From Myxococcota bacterium (GTDB lineage Bacteria; Myxococcota_A; UBA9160; UBA4427), in contig JAPYTP010000001.1 of the NCBI GenBank assembly GCA_029941885.1, forward strand, positions 83,118 to 119,272: a DNA stretch of 36,155 nt, written 5' to 3'. Shown here piece by piece: positions 7,296 to 16,400 of the stretch (its first letter is position 1; every line of letters starts with the position of its first letter). A program made the position numbers and the translations under genes. The notes beneath the pieces are model-generated. The model had not been told where the DNA came from, ran no database searches, and saw only the letters and a program-made list of their open reading frames with translations.

Positions 7296-9716
7296 CTAGG
7301 ACGCAAAACCCGCGCGCCGGCCCCCTGCCAGCGCGACGATGATGTCGACTCGACGCACGGCGTCCCGGATCTCCTCCGCGAAGTCCATTCGAGCGGAGGC
7401 CAGATCGTCGATGCTCGTATCGAGCAGACCCCGGTTCTCGGCGAGCTTGAGTGCCGTCTGGAAGAGTGCTTTCGAGACGGAGTCCGCCGCATGGATGCGC
7501 TTCTGGAGCTGGTATTGACGCCCGAGTCCGAGACAATCCTTCAGGAAACGTTTCTCATCGAACTCCGCTTCCAGCGGGATGGTCGTCAGCTGATCTGCTG
7601 CGACGCGATAGCTCTCGAGAAAGGGTCGGAGCACTCGATGGGACAGAAAGGGTCGCGTTCGGCGGATCATCTCCTCGGGGTCGAGTTCGAAGGTCTCGAT
7701 CCGTTTTTCCCAGTTGCGATGATTCAGCTCCAGGAAGTCACGGATTTCCTCACGGAATGCCTCCTTCTCCGCGAAGAAGAATTCGAATTTCAGGAGGTCG
7801 CGAAGGCGCATGACCTCGTCCCAGAACAGTGGTAATACGTTTCGATGTTCGCGTCCGATCGCGCGCAGCATCGCGAGTTCCGCGATCGCGCCGCCCACGA
7901 AAAAGTGAACGATGGTGTTCCGGTAGTATGCGGCGGAGAGCTGTTGCTCGTCCCCGATTCCGTAGACCCTTTCGAGCCCTTCGTCGAAGCGCGTTACGAC
8001 ATCGTTCTCGACAAGGGCGTTCAGTGTGAACTCGACGCCTTCGTCGCTCTCGAGGTGGTGAAAATCGGCGGTCGTTGGTAGCTGTCGCATTCGCACGTTC
8101 TCGAGCAAGTTCGTGATCGATCGACGGGTTTCCGGGACGGTCAGGGCCTGACCGGTCGTGCCAAGGAGCGCGAGGGTTACGAGCGAGGTCGGCGTGATCG
8201 GCGTGACGCGGTTGATTCGGACCGAGACTTCGAAGGCGAGCTTCTCGAGATCGAAGCGTCGACCGGATGGGCTCGAGGCGCCGGTTCCATTCTCGCCGAG
8301 TTGCTCACGGAGTGAAAGCGGATCGCCGAACGCGATATGGATGCGGCCGTAGCGCCTCTTCATTTGTCGGATGAAGACCAGGAACCACGAAAAGCTCTCG
8401 TCCCTCTTGACCCCGCCTCGCTGCTCTTCGACATACCCATCGAGTCCCTGGATCTGGTCGTAGGCGATCGACACGGGCACCAGGTAGACGTCTTCGCTCT
8501 TCGCGCGGTGATAGGCATCGACGACGTTCGCGAGCAGGCCGAAGCGTGGGGGAAGCAGCTTTCCCGACCGCGATCGCCCGCCCTCGATATACCACTCGAG
8601 AGGGAAACGCTTCTCGATCAGATAGTCGATGTAGTGCGCGAGCGTATGCCTGTAGACCGGGTCGTCACGGAAGGTGCGGCGAATAAAGAAGACGCCGGCC
8701 CGCCGAACGAGTTGTCCGACGGGAAAGAAGTTCATGTTGATCCCGCCGGCCGTGTGATTCGGTGGAAGGCCGTGCTCGTGGAGGGCGTATTGGAGCACGA
8801 GATGGTCGAGGTTGTGTTTATGCGTGGGGAGGAATACGACGGGGTGACGCTCTTCGAGGGCGGCGATGCCTTTCATCTCCGCCGCGTCGTAGACGAGTTT
8901 CTCGTCGTAGCCACGGGTGTAGAGCCAGCGAATCACGCTGATCACGAGATCGATGATCAAGGGACTGTGAGTCGCGGCGATCTCCCTGAGGTCGCGAGTC
9001 GCTTCCGACGCGAGTGCGGCGAGGGAGGCGTCGGATTTGCCCTCCGCGCGTTGCTCGGCCGCAATCCGAGAGAGTCCGCCCCGAAAGGCCGGGCGGCCGA
9101 GGATCTCCTCGTGGACGAGTCGCGGAACTTTGTAGCGAGCGCCCCGGATGCCTCTCTCGGCGCGTTCGAGCGCGAGGGTCGCTTTTTGGGCGACGAACTC
9201 CGCGAAGCTCGCGGTCTCCGCACTTTCGGGGCCGGAGGCAGCCGTCCAGCGCTCACGAAGATTGGAGGCGGTGGCGGGTTCGCCCGAGACGATTACGCAT
9301 CGATCCGGGTCACGCCGGAGGACCCAGGCCTGCCGGATCCAATTCGGGTCGCGTGGGTCTCCGATCGTGAGGAGTCCGAGGGCGCTCGCGGATCGTTGGC
9401 CGTCGCGCAGGGCCCCGCGCCAGATGACACGCAGGGGACACATGAGTGGGTCACCGGGTGATGCAAGGGTGGTCTCGAGTAACGGATGATCGCGGCCCGT
9501 CGAGCGCCTGCGGCGGGAAGCGGAGATCGCCACGATTTCGACGGTTTCAGATGGGCAGGATTCCGGGCGGGCATGCGCGATCCAATGGTGAATCAGTCGC
9601 CGCTCGAGCCGACTCGACGTGTCGGTGAGAAAAATGATCCGTGTGCCCGGCTCCACTCGGGGCCATTCCGGACCGTCGTGCACGGGGCCGGCGGGTCGCG
9701 ATTTCACTGATCCCAT
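7296..9716 (-). CDS. plsB: Glycerol-3-phosphate 1-O-acyltransferase PlsB
   Basis: An 806-aa enzyme, close to the length of Escherichia coli PlsB. It acylates sn-glycerol 3-phosphate at position 1 with acyl-CoA or acyl-ACP, the first step of phospholipid synthesis, at the inner face of the cytoplasmic membrane. Acyltransferase block I is THKHNLDH with the HX4D pair near 299-304. Block II is GVFFIRRTF, block III is IEGGRSRSGK (about 377-386), and block IV is PVSIAYDQ. A large N-terminal domain precedes the catalytic region, as in PlsB and GNPAT. ATG 9716 is preceded directly by an in-frame GTG at 9719, and neither has a strong ribosome-binding site. Divergent from the CoA-transferase. With the PlsC-type enzyme at 11633 and the PqiABC set it forms an envelope-lipid neighbourhood. 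Confidence 0.93.
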   Translation of the reverse strand: MGSVKSRPAGPVHDGPEWPRVEPGTRIIFLTDTSSRLERRLIHHWIAHARPESCPSETVEIVAISASRRRRSTGRDHPLLETTLASPGDPLMCPLRVIWRGALRDGQRSASALGLLTIGDPRDPNWIRQAWVLRRDPDRCVIVSGEPATASNLRERWTAASGPESAETASFAEFVAQKATLALERAERGIRGARYKVPRLVHEEILGRPAFRGGLSRIAAEQRAEGKSDASLAALASEATRDLREIAATHSPLIIDLVISVIRWLYTRGYDEKLVYDAAEMKGIAALEERHPVVFLPTHKHNLDHLVLQYALHEHGLPPNHTAGGINMNFFPVGQLVRRAGVFFIRRTFRDDPVYRHTLAHYIDYLIEKRFPLEWYIEGGRSRSGKLLPPRFGLLANVVDAYHRAKSEDVYLVPVSIAYDQIQGLDGYVEEQRGGVKRDESFSWFLVFIRQMKRRYGRIHIAFGDPLSLREQLGENGTGASSPSGRRFDLEKLAFEVSVRINRVTPITPTSLVTLALLGTTGQALTVPETRRSITNLLENVRMRQLPTTADFHHLESDEGVEFTLNALVENDVVTRFDEGLERVYGIGDEQQLSAAYYRNTIVHFFVGGAIAELAMLRAIGREHRNVLPLFWDEVMRLRDLLKFEFFFAEKEAFREEIRDFLELNHRNWEKRIETFELDPEEMIRRTRPFLSHRVLRPFLESYRVAADQLTTIPLEAEFDEKRFLKDCLGLGRQYQLQKRIHAADSVSKALFQTALKLAENRGLLDTSIDDLASARMDFAEEIRDAVRRVDIIVALAGGRRAGFAS

Positions 9717-9871
9717 CACTCTATTCTACCGGGCGATCCCGTCGGCTGCGCAAGGAAGTCGCACAGCAGGGCGGGCGACCTGCGGGAGGTTGAATCGACC
9801 CGGCAGCCTTCGCGACCGCGCTACGCGCAACATTGGCGTCTGCGGGGGGGCTGGCTCATCATGAGCACGAC

Positions 9872-11191
9872 ATGAGCGCCCCCCACCCCGTCTCTGCCGA
9901 CGCGGCCGCAGCGATGCTCGAGCCCGCGGATCGGCTTGTGATTCCACTCGGCCCCGGCCAACCCAAGTCGTTTCTGCACGCCCTCGGGAAGCGGAAGGAT
10001 TGGGAGGATCTGAGGGTATTCGGGGCACTGCTGGTCGATCTCTTCGCCGTGTTTGCGCACCCCGGAGTTCGCCTGCGGTCGGGATTCTTCGGTCCGGCTG
10101 AGCGCGCACTTCGTGCAGCCGGACACGCCGTCGAATTCGTGCCAGCGGATTTCCGGCGGTTTCGCGAAATCGGTCGACGTTTCGATCCCCGGGTGATTGC
10201 GACGGCGGCTGCGCCCCCGGACGAGGACGGGCGCCTCTCGCTTTCACTTCATGCGGGGGCCAGTGTCGAGGAGATTCATTCCGCAGCCAGCGATCCCGAA
10301 CGACTGCTCGTGGTGGAGACGAGTCCGCATTTTCCTCGCACTCTGGGTATCCCACCCGACCATCTGCATTCGATCGCGCTCGAGGACGTCGACGTCTGGA
10401 TCGAGAGCGACGCCCGGCCAACGGAACTCCCAGACGTTCCAGGCGGCGCGGTCGAAGAGGCGATCGCTTCGCAAGTGGCCCGCTTCATCGAGCCGGGAGC
10501 GACTCTGCAGACCGGAATCGGTGGCGTACCGAATGCGGTCGTCGCCCTGCTTGCCCAGGAATCCGGAGGAGATTTCGGTGTCCACAGTGAGATGTTCACT
10601 ACCGGCTTGATGCGGCTTCACGAAGCCGGGCGCATCTCGAATCGAAAGGGCACCTTCGACGGCGTTTCGATCACGACCTTCGCCATGGGAGATCGAGCGC
10701 TCTACGACTGGCTCGACGGAAACGAGCTCGTCCGATTCCTGCCCGCTGAGATCGTGAACGACCCCGCGGTCATCGCCCGCAATCGCAACATGGTTTCCAT
10801 CAATGGCGCCCTCTCGGTCGATCTCATGGGCCAGGTGGTCGCTGATTCGATCGCTGGCGTCCAGCATTCCGGGATCGGGGGGCACGAGGATTTCCTGGCG
10901 GGTGCCGGACGCGTGGTGGAAGGTCGATCACTACTCTGCCTGCCCTCGACCGTTCGAGTGGGCGATGCGCTCTGCTCTCGCGTTGTAGGCACGCTCCCCG
11001 CCGCTTCGATCGTGACGAGTCCACGCCATCAGGTCGACGTGGTCGTGACCGAGTATGGGGTTGCGGAATTGGCCGGGAGGACGGTCGGGGAGCGTGCCCG
11101 CGAGCTTGCGGAGATCGCCCATCCGGATTTTTGCGAGGGTCTTCGGGCGCAGGCCCGCACGATCGATCGCCGGGGGGTACTCGGCGGCTGA
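9872..11191 (+). CDS. Acetyl-CoA hydrolase/CoA-transferase family protein
   Basis: A 439-aa family I CoA-transferase related to 4-hydroxybutyrate and acetate CoA-transferases, which pass CoA between carboxylates through a glutamyl-CoA intermediate. The catalytic glutamate is in GVHSEMF (E240). Supporting motifs are TGIGGVPNAV (214-223), the SGIGGHEDFLAGAGR segment and the late VVTEYGVAELAG. The length is normal. I start at ATG 9872. An in-frame TTG at 9833 would add 13 residues, and neither has a well-spaced ribosome-binding site. The next gene, a TfoX-type protein, follows 77 bp later. The acid substrate is not known. Confidence 0.87.
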   Translation: MSAPHPVSADAAAAMLEPADRLVIPLGPGQPKSFLHALGKRKDWEDLRVFGALLVDLFAVFAHPGVRLRSGFFGPAERALRAAGHAVEFVPADFRRFREIGRRFDPRVIATAAAPPDEDGRLSLSLHAGASVEEIHSAASDPERLLVVETSPHFPRTLGIPPDHLHSIALEDVDVWIESDARPTELPDVPGGAVEEAIASQVARFIEPGATLQTGIGGVPNAVVALLAQESGGDFGVHSEMFTTGLMRLHEAGRISNRKGTFDGVSITTFAMGDRALYDWLDGNELVRFLPAEIVNDPAVIARNRNMVSINGALSVDLMGQVVADSIAGVQHSGIGGHEDFLAGAGRVVEGRSLLCLPSTVRVGDALCSRVVGTLPAASIVTSPRHQVDVVVTEYGVAELAGRTVGERARELAEIAHPDFCEGLRAQARTIDRRGVLGG

Positions 11192-11268
11192 TCGAAGAGG
11201 GCGGCTCGAGTTCGGATCGGCCGGTTCTGCAGGCCGTGCGACCTTGGCTATCGCGAAGGGAGAAGCGA

Positions 11269-11619
11269 ATGGCATTCGATGAAGGTTTGGCGCAACGACT
11301 TCGAGAACTCACGGAAGCGGAGCCGAGGATCGTCGGTGAGGAACTGATGGTTCGGGTCGGGCCGGACGCCTACGCGGGATGCCTCTCGCTTCCGCACGCC
11401 CGCGAGATGGATTTCACCGGACGCGCCATGAAGGGCATGATCTACGTTTCAACGGAGGGCTTCGAAGAGGACGTGGATCTCGAAGCCTGGGTCGAGCGGG
11501 GGATCGTGTTCGCGGATTCCCTGCCGACCCAAGCCGCTGTCCGGAAGGCGGCGAAGAAGGTCGCGAAGAGGGGCGCCAAGAAATCCGCCAAGAAGTCGCG
11601 CGCGAAAACGAAGCAATAG
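11269..11619 (+). CDS. Internally shortened TfoX N-terminal domain protein with Lys-rich tail
   Basis: A 116-aa protein that clearly belongs to the TfoX_N domain family: AFDEGLAQRLREL at the start, LMVRVGPDAY (26-35), LPHAREMDFTGRAMKGMIYV (41-60) and LEAWVERGIVFADSLP (71-86). TfoX_N proteins normally have a KMFGGLAFMVNGNM-type strand pair between the first helix and the LMVRVGP strand. That block of roughly 22-25 residues is missing here without a frameshift. After residue 88 there is a tail of alternating Lys/Ala/Arg similar to bacterial histone-H1-like tails, suggesting nucleic-acid contact. GGGAG lies 7 bases before the ATG. TfoX_N proteins are often linked to competence regulation, but a standalone domain proves no such role. 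Confidence 0.8.
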   Translation: MAFDEGLAQRLRELTEAEPRIVGEELMVRVGPDAYAGCLSLPHAREMDFTGRAMKGMIYVSTEGFEEDVDLEAWVERGIVFADSLPTQAAVRKAAKKVAKRGAKKSAKKSRAKTKQ

Positions 11620-11632
11620 AAACGCGGTCAGC

Positions 11633-12484
11633 ATGGTGACACCCTGGTCCTATCTGAAGAGCGCCGCTTCCCTCATCGTGATCACACTGAACCTCTCGGT
11701 GTGGGCGCTCCCTTTGGTCCTCATCGGCGTGATGAAGCTCATTGCGCCGCCCTTTCGCGGGACGGCAGATCGTCTGATGGACCTCATCTATCGCGTGGCG
11801 GTGTCCGTGGATGACGCCTGGCTACGGGGCGTCATCGGCATTCGCTGGAACCGGCCCGTCCTCGATCTCGACCGGAACAAGACCTACGTCGTCGTGGCCA
11901 ATCACGCCTCGTGGTCCGACATCTTCCTGCTTCAGAGCATCCTGGTCCACGACGGCCCGCTGCTCAAGTTCCTCGTCAAGCGGAGCCTGGTCTGGATCCC
12001 CGTTTTGGGAGTGATCTTCTGGGCCTTCGACTTTCCCATGCTGCGGCGTCGCAGCCGCACGGGCGCGGACGACGCTGAACGCCGGCGTGGAGATCTCGAG
12101 GCGCTTCACGCGGCGTGCCGCGTGTTGCTGGAGCGGCCCGCGGCCCTGATGAATTTCGCCGAGGGCACCCGTTTCAGCCCCGAAAAACATGCGGCGAGCG
12201 AGAGCCCCTACCGTCACCTTCTGCGACCGCGCGCAGGGGGTCTGACTGCGCTGCTCGAGGCGCTCGATGGGGAAGTCGACTCGGTCTTCGACGTGACGAT
12301 CGTATATTCGCGGCCCGTCTCGTTTCTGGATTTCCTCTCGGGCGGCGTCGATGAGATCGGAGTCGATGTCGAGCGGATTCCGCGCGCGGAAATTCCGGAT
12401 ACGCGTGAGGCCCAGCGGCAGTGGCTCGAGGACCGCTGGCATCGCAAGGATCAGCGAATTGATTCCGCGCGCCGCGCGAGATGA
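11633..12484 (+). CDS. PlsC-type lysophospholipid acyltransferase
   Basis: A 283-aa membrane-associated acyltransferase of the 1-acylglycerol-3-phosphate acyltransferase superfamily. An N-terminal hydrophobic stretch (about 11-37) anchors it. The catalytic motif is NHASWSD with H91 and D96, FLVKRSLVWIPVLG is motif II, and NFAEGTRFS (174-182) is motif III. The arrangement and the long C-terminal part resemble the YihG/YihF-like acyltransferases rather than the short PlsC, so it could remodel phospholipids. The ATG lacks an obvious ribosome-binding site. It follows the TfoX-type gene by 13 bp, so the two are probably co-transcribed. Confidence 0.86.
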   Translation: MVTPWSYLKSAASLIVITLNLSVWALPLVLIGVMKLIAPPFRGTADRLMDLIYRVAVSVDDAWLRGVIGIRWNRPVLDLDRNKTYVVVANHASWSDIFLLQSILVHDGPLLKFLVKRSLVWIPVLGVIFWAFDFPMLRRRSRTGADDAERRRGDLEALHAACRVLLERPAALMNFAEGTRFSPEKHAASESPYRHLLRPRAGGLTALLEALDGEVDSVFDVTIVYSRPVSFLDFLSGGVDEIGVDVERIPRAEIPDTREAQRQWLEDRWHRKDQRIDSARRAR

Positions 12485-12762
12485 AGAACCGGACTGCCTC
12501 ACTCCACTCGATGGGGCTGGATCAAGGGAAGACGGACCGAGACCGTTGCCCCCCGGAACGCCTCGGGTGTAGATGGGGAGGGGGAGTCGTCGCGAAGAAC
12601 TGGATTCGCATGTGGGTATTACGCCCCGATTGAATGAGCTCTGTGCGAGGAGTGGGGGTCGAGCTCGATTCCAGTATCGTGGCTCATGGGCCCCGGCCAT
12701 GATGGATCGGTGCGGGTGAGACGGGGGGGGAGCCGATCGGCCCTGCTTCCTGGGGAGTTGGA

Positions 12763-13362
12763 TTGGCGCTCGTCGGATGTCATGAATGCGACGCGGTGGT
12801 CGAGGAACCCGAGGTTCCAGACGGCGGGGCCGCAATTTGTGGCCGCTGTGGTGGAACGCTCTTCCGCCGCCAGCGTCAGACCGTCGAGTTCACCCTCGCT
12901 CTGGCCATGGCCGCGGCGATACTCTTCGTCGTTGCGAACGCCTATCCCTTCCTTTCTTTCGAAATGCAGGGGCAGGTCACCCAGACGACCCTCGGTTCCG
13001 GGGCGGCAGCACTCTGGGAGCAGGGGCGTTATGCCGTGGCAGCCCTCGTGTTCCTGACGACGATCCTCGCTCCCGCACTCCAGATCGGATTGCTTCTGTA
13101 CGTGGTGGCCCCGATTCATTTTCGTCTTCGTGTACCGGGGGCGGTCATCGCGTTTCGTTGGGTCGAGCGTTGCCGGCCGTGGAGCATGATGGAGGTGTTC
13201 CTGATTGGAATCATGGTGGCGCTCGTCAAATTGGCCGACATGGCCGACATCCTGCCGGGTTTGGCACTCTGGGCCTTCGCACTCCTGATTCCGATCCTGG
13301 CGGGAACATCGGCCTTTCTCGATCGAGAGATCGTCTGGCGTGAGATCGGGGACCTCGAATGA
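12763..13362 (+). CDS. PqiA-like membrane protein, first half-size copy
   Basis: A 199-aa inner-membrane protein with one paraquat-inducible protein A domain. Two CxxC pairs (C6/C9 and C26/C29) form an N-terminal zinc-ribbon, followed by about four membrane segments, the first with the family motif VVANAYPFLSFEMQG. RPWSMMEVFLIGIMVALVK is the second conserved block. The start is TTG 12763, supported by GGGGAG at 5-nt spacing. E. coli PqiA carries two such modules in one chain, but here they are separate genes. Its stop overlaps the start of the next gene as ATGA, so translation is coupled. It should supply the inner-membrane part of the PqiABC lipid-transport system. Confidence 0.88.
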   Translation: MALVGCHECDAVVEEPEVPDGGAAICGRCGGTLFRRQRQTVEFTLALAMAAAILFVVANAYPFLSFEMQGQVTQTTLGSGAAALWEQGRYAVAALVFLTTILAPALQIGLLLYVVAPIHFRLRVPGAVIAFRWVERCRPWSMMEVFLIGIMVALVKLADMADILPGLALWAFALLIPILAGTSAFLDREIVWREIGDLE

Positions 13363-14015
13363 CACCGCCGGCGACGTCCTCGGTCGGGATGCACGCACAA
13401 TGTCATACCTGCAACCTCGTGGTGTCCATTCCGTCGGACTCCGTTTCGAGCCTCGGCTGCCCGAGGTGCCGGGCCCCGGTCCATCACCGGAAGCCGAACA
13501 GCCTCTCTAGAACCTGGGCCTTGTTGGTTGCCGCGATGATCTGTTATGTACCGGCGAATCTCTACCCGATCATGAAGGTGACCTCACTCGGCAGCAGTCA
13601 GGCTGATACGATCCTGTCCGGCGTGATCTTCCTCGCTGTTCACGGGATGTGGCCGCTCGCCGCAATCGTGTTCATTGCGAGTGTGGTCGTGCCGGTTCTC
13701 AAGATCTTGTCTCTGCTTGCTCTGACGGTCTCGGTCGAGCGAGGGAGCCAGTGGCGGCCCCGCGAGCGTGCGCGACTCTATCGGATCGTCGAAGCCGTCG
13801 GGCGCTGGTCGATGGTCGACGTCTACGTCGTGACGATCCTGGTAGCCTTGGTCCATCTCGGCTCACTGGCTTCGGTCGATGCCGAGATTGGGGCTTTCTT
13901 TTTCGGGGCGGTCGTCGTGTTGACCATGTTTGCGGCACAGAATTTCGATCCGCGGCTGATCTGGGATCAGCTCGTCAGCGTCGAAGGGGAGGAAGAGGAA
14001 GTCGATGGCGGATGA
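13359..14015 (+). CDS. PqiA-like membrane protein, second half-size copy
   Basis: A 218-aa protein with the same build as the gene before it: zinc-ribbon cysteines C15/C18 and C34/C37, then the membrane domain beginning at about residue 52 with YVPANLYPIMKV, the PqiA signature, and GRWSMVDVYVVTILVALVHLG further on. The C-terminus is short and acidic (EGEEEEVDGG). It overlaps the upstream gene by 4 bp and pqiB by 11 bp. The two half-size proteins probably pair to rebuild the two-module PqiA found as one chain in enterobacteria. This is inferred from gene order and domain count. Confidence 0.88.
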   Translation: MTPPATSSVGMHAQCHTCNLVVSIPSDSVSSLGCPRCRAPVHHRKPNSLSRTWALLVAAMICYVPANLYPIMKVTSLGSSQADTILSGVIFLAVHGMWPLAAIVFIASVVVPVLKILSLLALTVSVERGSQWRPRERARLYRIVEAVGRWSMVDVYVVTILVALVHLGSLASVDAEIGAFFFGAVVVLTMFAAQNFDPRLIWDQLVSVEGEEEEVDGG

Positions 14016-15615
14016 CTCGACGAGTGGATCCGGGCAATCCGATGCGCCCCAGGCGATCGTGCGGGCGCGGCCGCGTCCTTCGAGCGTCTGGCTGATTCCG
14101 CTGGTCGCAGCGGTCGTCGGGCTCTATCTCGCCTATTGGGCGTGGTCGGAACAGGGGCCGACGGTCCAAATCGTCTTCGAGAGCGCGGAAGGGCTCGAGG
14201 CGGGGAAGACCCGGCTGAAGTACAAGGAAGTCGATATCGGGGTCGTCGAGGCCGTCGAGTTGACCGACGACCTGACCCAGGTTCGCGTGACGGCGAACCT
14301 GGTAAACGGGGTCTCGCGTTATCTGACAGAGGGAACCCGCTTCTGGGTGGTCCGAGCGGTCGTGTCCGCGGGGCAGATCTCGGGCCTCGGCACGTTCCTG
14401 AGCGGTGCCTATATCGCCGTCGACCCCTCGGAGGAGGGCGCGCGCACCTACGAATTCACCGGATTGGAGAAGGCGCCGGTCGTGACTTCGGACAAGCCGG
14501 GCACGCTCTTCGATCTTCGCGCGCAGGAACTCGGTTCCGTCGAAGTCGGGTCGCCCGTCTACTACCGCTGGCTTCGAGTCGGGCAGATCGCAGGATATTC
14601 CCTCGATCTGGCCGGAGAATCGATCAGCGTACAGGTCTTCATCGAGGCGCCCCACGATCGTCGAGTCCGATCGACGACGCGTTTCTGGAATGCCTCGGGA
14701 CTCGACGCCGTCGTGACGGCCGAAGGCATCCAGATCGACAGCCCGTCCTTGATCTCGATGATGGTCGGTGGGATCGCCTTCGAAACGCCTGCGACGGTCA
14801 CCGTTGCGCGAGACGTACCAGAGAACATGGTCTTCGAACTCTATCCGAATAAACAGGCGACGCGGCGTCCGCGCTATCTCTTCAAGAGCCGCTTCTTGCT
14901 CTACTTCGACGGATCCGTGTCGGGGCTCGTCCAGGGTTCACCCGTCGAGTTTCGCGGGATCAAGTTGGGCGAAGTGCTCGACGTCGATCTCGAACTCGAT
15001 CGTGAAACGGGTGAGATCCGAATTCCCGTCGTCATCGAAATCGAGCCGGAGCGACTCGGCCTGACGAAGAGAGACGTGGAAGAGGACGGGTCCGACCGGG
15101 TGAGCGATCTCGTCGCGCGTGGTTTCCGAGCCCGACTCGCCACGGGAAATATATTGACGGGACAGAAGGCGATCGACTTCGATTTCATCGAGGACGCGAG
15201 TCCGGTCGCGATCGATTACACCCGCACCTACCCCATTCTGCCCACCGTGTCCGGGGGACTCGATGCGATCACCGAGCGCGTCGCGCGCATCGTGGACAAG
15301 GTCGATCGGCTCCCGATCGCATCGATCGGCAAGAATCTCGACGAGGTGCTGATCAGTCTTTCGAGTACGCTCGTTGCGATGGAAGGTCTTGCGGGCGCAG
15401 CGAAAAGGGATCTGCTTCCGAGCATGACCGCGTCCCTCGCCAGTCTCGAGGACACATTGTCCTCGGCTGATTCGTTGATCGCGCCAGACTCGGCGATTGC
15501 GCGGGAACTCGAGCACCTGATGGCCGATCTGTCGACCGCGGCTCGCTCCCTGCGAGTGCTCGCCGAGCGGCTCGAGGAGCACCCGGAGGAACTATTGAGG
15601 GGGAAGGGCGAATGA
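14005..15615 (+). CDS. pqiB: PqiB, three-MCE-domain intermembrane lipid transport protein
   Basis: A 536-aa periplasm-spanning protein. One membrane segment near the N-terminus (about 28-47) anchors it in the inner membrane. Three MCE (MlaD-type) domains follow at about 52-120, 167-235 and 290-355, and a long helical C-terminal region (about 415-530) has heptad-like leucine spacing. In E. coli PqiB hexamers stack three MCE rings and a needle of C-terminal coiled coils to make a hydrophobic channel between the two membranes, and the layout here is the same. The start overlaps the upstream PqiA-like gene by 11 bp, and its end overlaps pqiC by 4 bp (ATGA). Confidence 0.93.
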   Translation: MADDSTSGSGQSDAPQAIVRARPRPSSVWLIPLVAAVVGLYLAYWAWSEQGPTVQIVFESAEGLEAGKTRLKYKEVDIGVVEAVELTDDLTQVRVTANLVNGVSRYLTEGTRFWVVRAVVSAGQISGLGTFLSGAYIAVDPSEEGARTYEFTGLEKAPVVTSDKPGTLFDLRAQELGSVEVGSPVYYRWLRVGQIAGYSLDLAGESISVQVFIEAPHDRRVRSTTRFWNASGLDAVVTAEGIQIDSPSLISMMVGGIAFETPATVTVARDVPENMVFELYPNKQATRRPRYLFKSRFLLYFDGSVSGLVQGSPVEFRGIKLGEVLDVDLELDRETGEIRIPVVIEIEPERLGLTKRDVEEDGSDRVSDLVARGFRARLATGNILTGQKAIDFDFIEDASPVAIDYTRTYPILPTVSGGLDAITERVARIVDKVDRLPIASIGKNLDEVLISLSSTLVAMEGLAGAAKRDLLPSMTASLASLEDTLSSADSLIAPDSAIARELEHLMADLSTAARSLRVLAERLEEHPEELLRGKGE

Positions 15616-16253
15616 GCGAGCGAAGATCGACGGTTTCCGCAACGCGGGTCACGGCACTCCTGGTGCTGTCTGCGTTGCCGCTGCTGGGGTGTCTCGGTCG
15701 CAGCCCGGACGTCGAACACTTCATGCTCGGGACAACGACGCTCGCGGTCACCGGATCGGGCACGGAATCGGATCTTTCTGTGTTAGTCGGTCCGGTCATT
15801 CTGCCGGCGTATCTCGAGCGTCCACAGATTGCGAGCTTCGAAGAGGGAGGTGAGGTGGAACTCGCCGAGTTCGAACGCTGGCTCGGTGGATTCGAAGCCA
15901 ATTTCTTGCGCGCCGTCTCGCTTGGACTCGCGCGTCGCCTCCAATCGATCCAGGTCGTGGCGCATCCGTCTTCGCCTCCCTTTCCGTTGGACTACCGCGT
16001 TCGGCTCCACGTCGACGACCTCGTCTTCGTCTCGGACCAGAACGTTCTTCGCACCCGGATTCGTTGGGCTCTGGCTGCAGTGGAGTCGAAATCGCGACCG
16101 GAACTCTTCCTGCTGGAGAATTTGTTAGCGGTGGAAGACGATTCGGTCGAAGGGCTGGTGGAGGCCCATGAAAGGGCGATCGCCGACCTGGTCTCACGGA
16201 TCGCCGACGCAATCGAACGCCTGGAGGCTTCCCCCGAGGACCCGGTTCGCTGA
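15612..16253 (+). CDS. pqiC: PqiC-like ABC-type transport auxiliary lipoprotein
   Basis: A 213-aa predicted outer-membrane lipoprotein. The signal sequence (about 12-26) ends in a lipobox LLGC with the acylated cysteine at 27. The mature part has the PqiC/YmbA fold pattern: LVGPVILPAYLERPQI and FERWLGGFEANFLRAVSLGLARRL with the helix that precedes the second sheet. PqiC binds the tip of PqiB at the outer membrane in E. coli. Its start overlaps the pqiB stop as ATGA, completing a PqiA-PqiA-PqiB-PqiC operon. Confidence 0.88.
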   Translation: MSERRSTVSATRVTALLVLSALPLLGCLGRSPDVEHFMLGTTTLAVTGSGTESDLSVLVGPVILPAYLERPQIASFEEGGEVELAEFERWLGGFEANFLRAVSLGLARRLQSIQVVAHPSSPPFPLDYRVRLHVDDLVFVSDQNVLRTRIRWALAAVESKSRPELFLLENLLAVEDDSVEGLVEAHERAIADLVSRIADAIERLEASPEDPVR

Positions 16254-16365
16254 GCCTTCTCTTGGATGTCGGAGGCTCCAAGTCGGTTTCAGCAACCGCC
16301 GGTTGCATGTCCGAGGCATCTGAGACCGATAGAATGCGCTGCGCACTGTCCCTCCATCGAGGCTC

Positions 16366-16390
16366 AGCCGGTCGCAGCCGGTCGCAGCCG
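16366..16390. repeat. 10-bp tandem repeat before small membrane gene
   Basis: GTCGCAGCCG occurs twice (16371-16380, 16381-16390) and is preceded by a similar partial copy. The array abuts the GGGAGG ribosome-binding site of the next gene, so copy-number change would alter the leader but not the reading frame. Confidence 0.6.
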
Positions 16391-16400
16391 GGAGGTTTCC

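Noticed and set aside
8337-9461. Long open frame on the plus strand opposite plsB
   Set aside because: PlsB motifs on the minus strand are unambiguous, and the plus-strand translation shows no family motif.
12722-12730. Poly-G tract as a phase-variation switch upstream of the first PqiA-like gene
   Set aside because: The run is short, lies outside the coding region and not in an evident promoter spacer. Similar G runs occur elsewhere in this GC-rich sequence.
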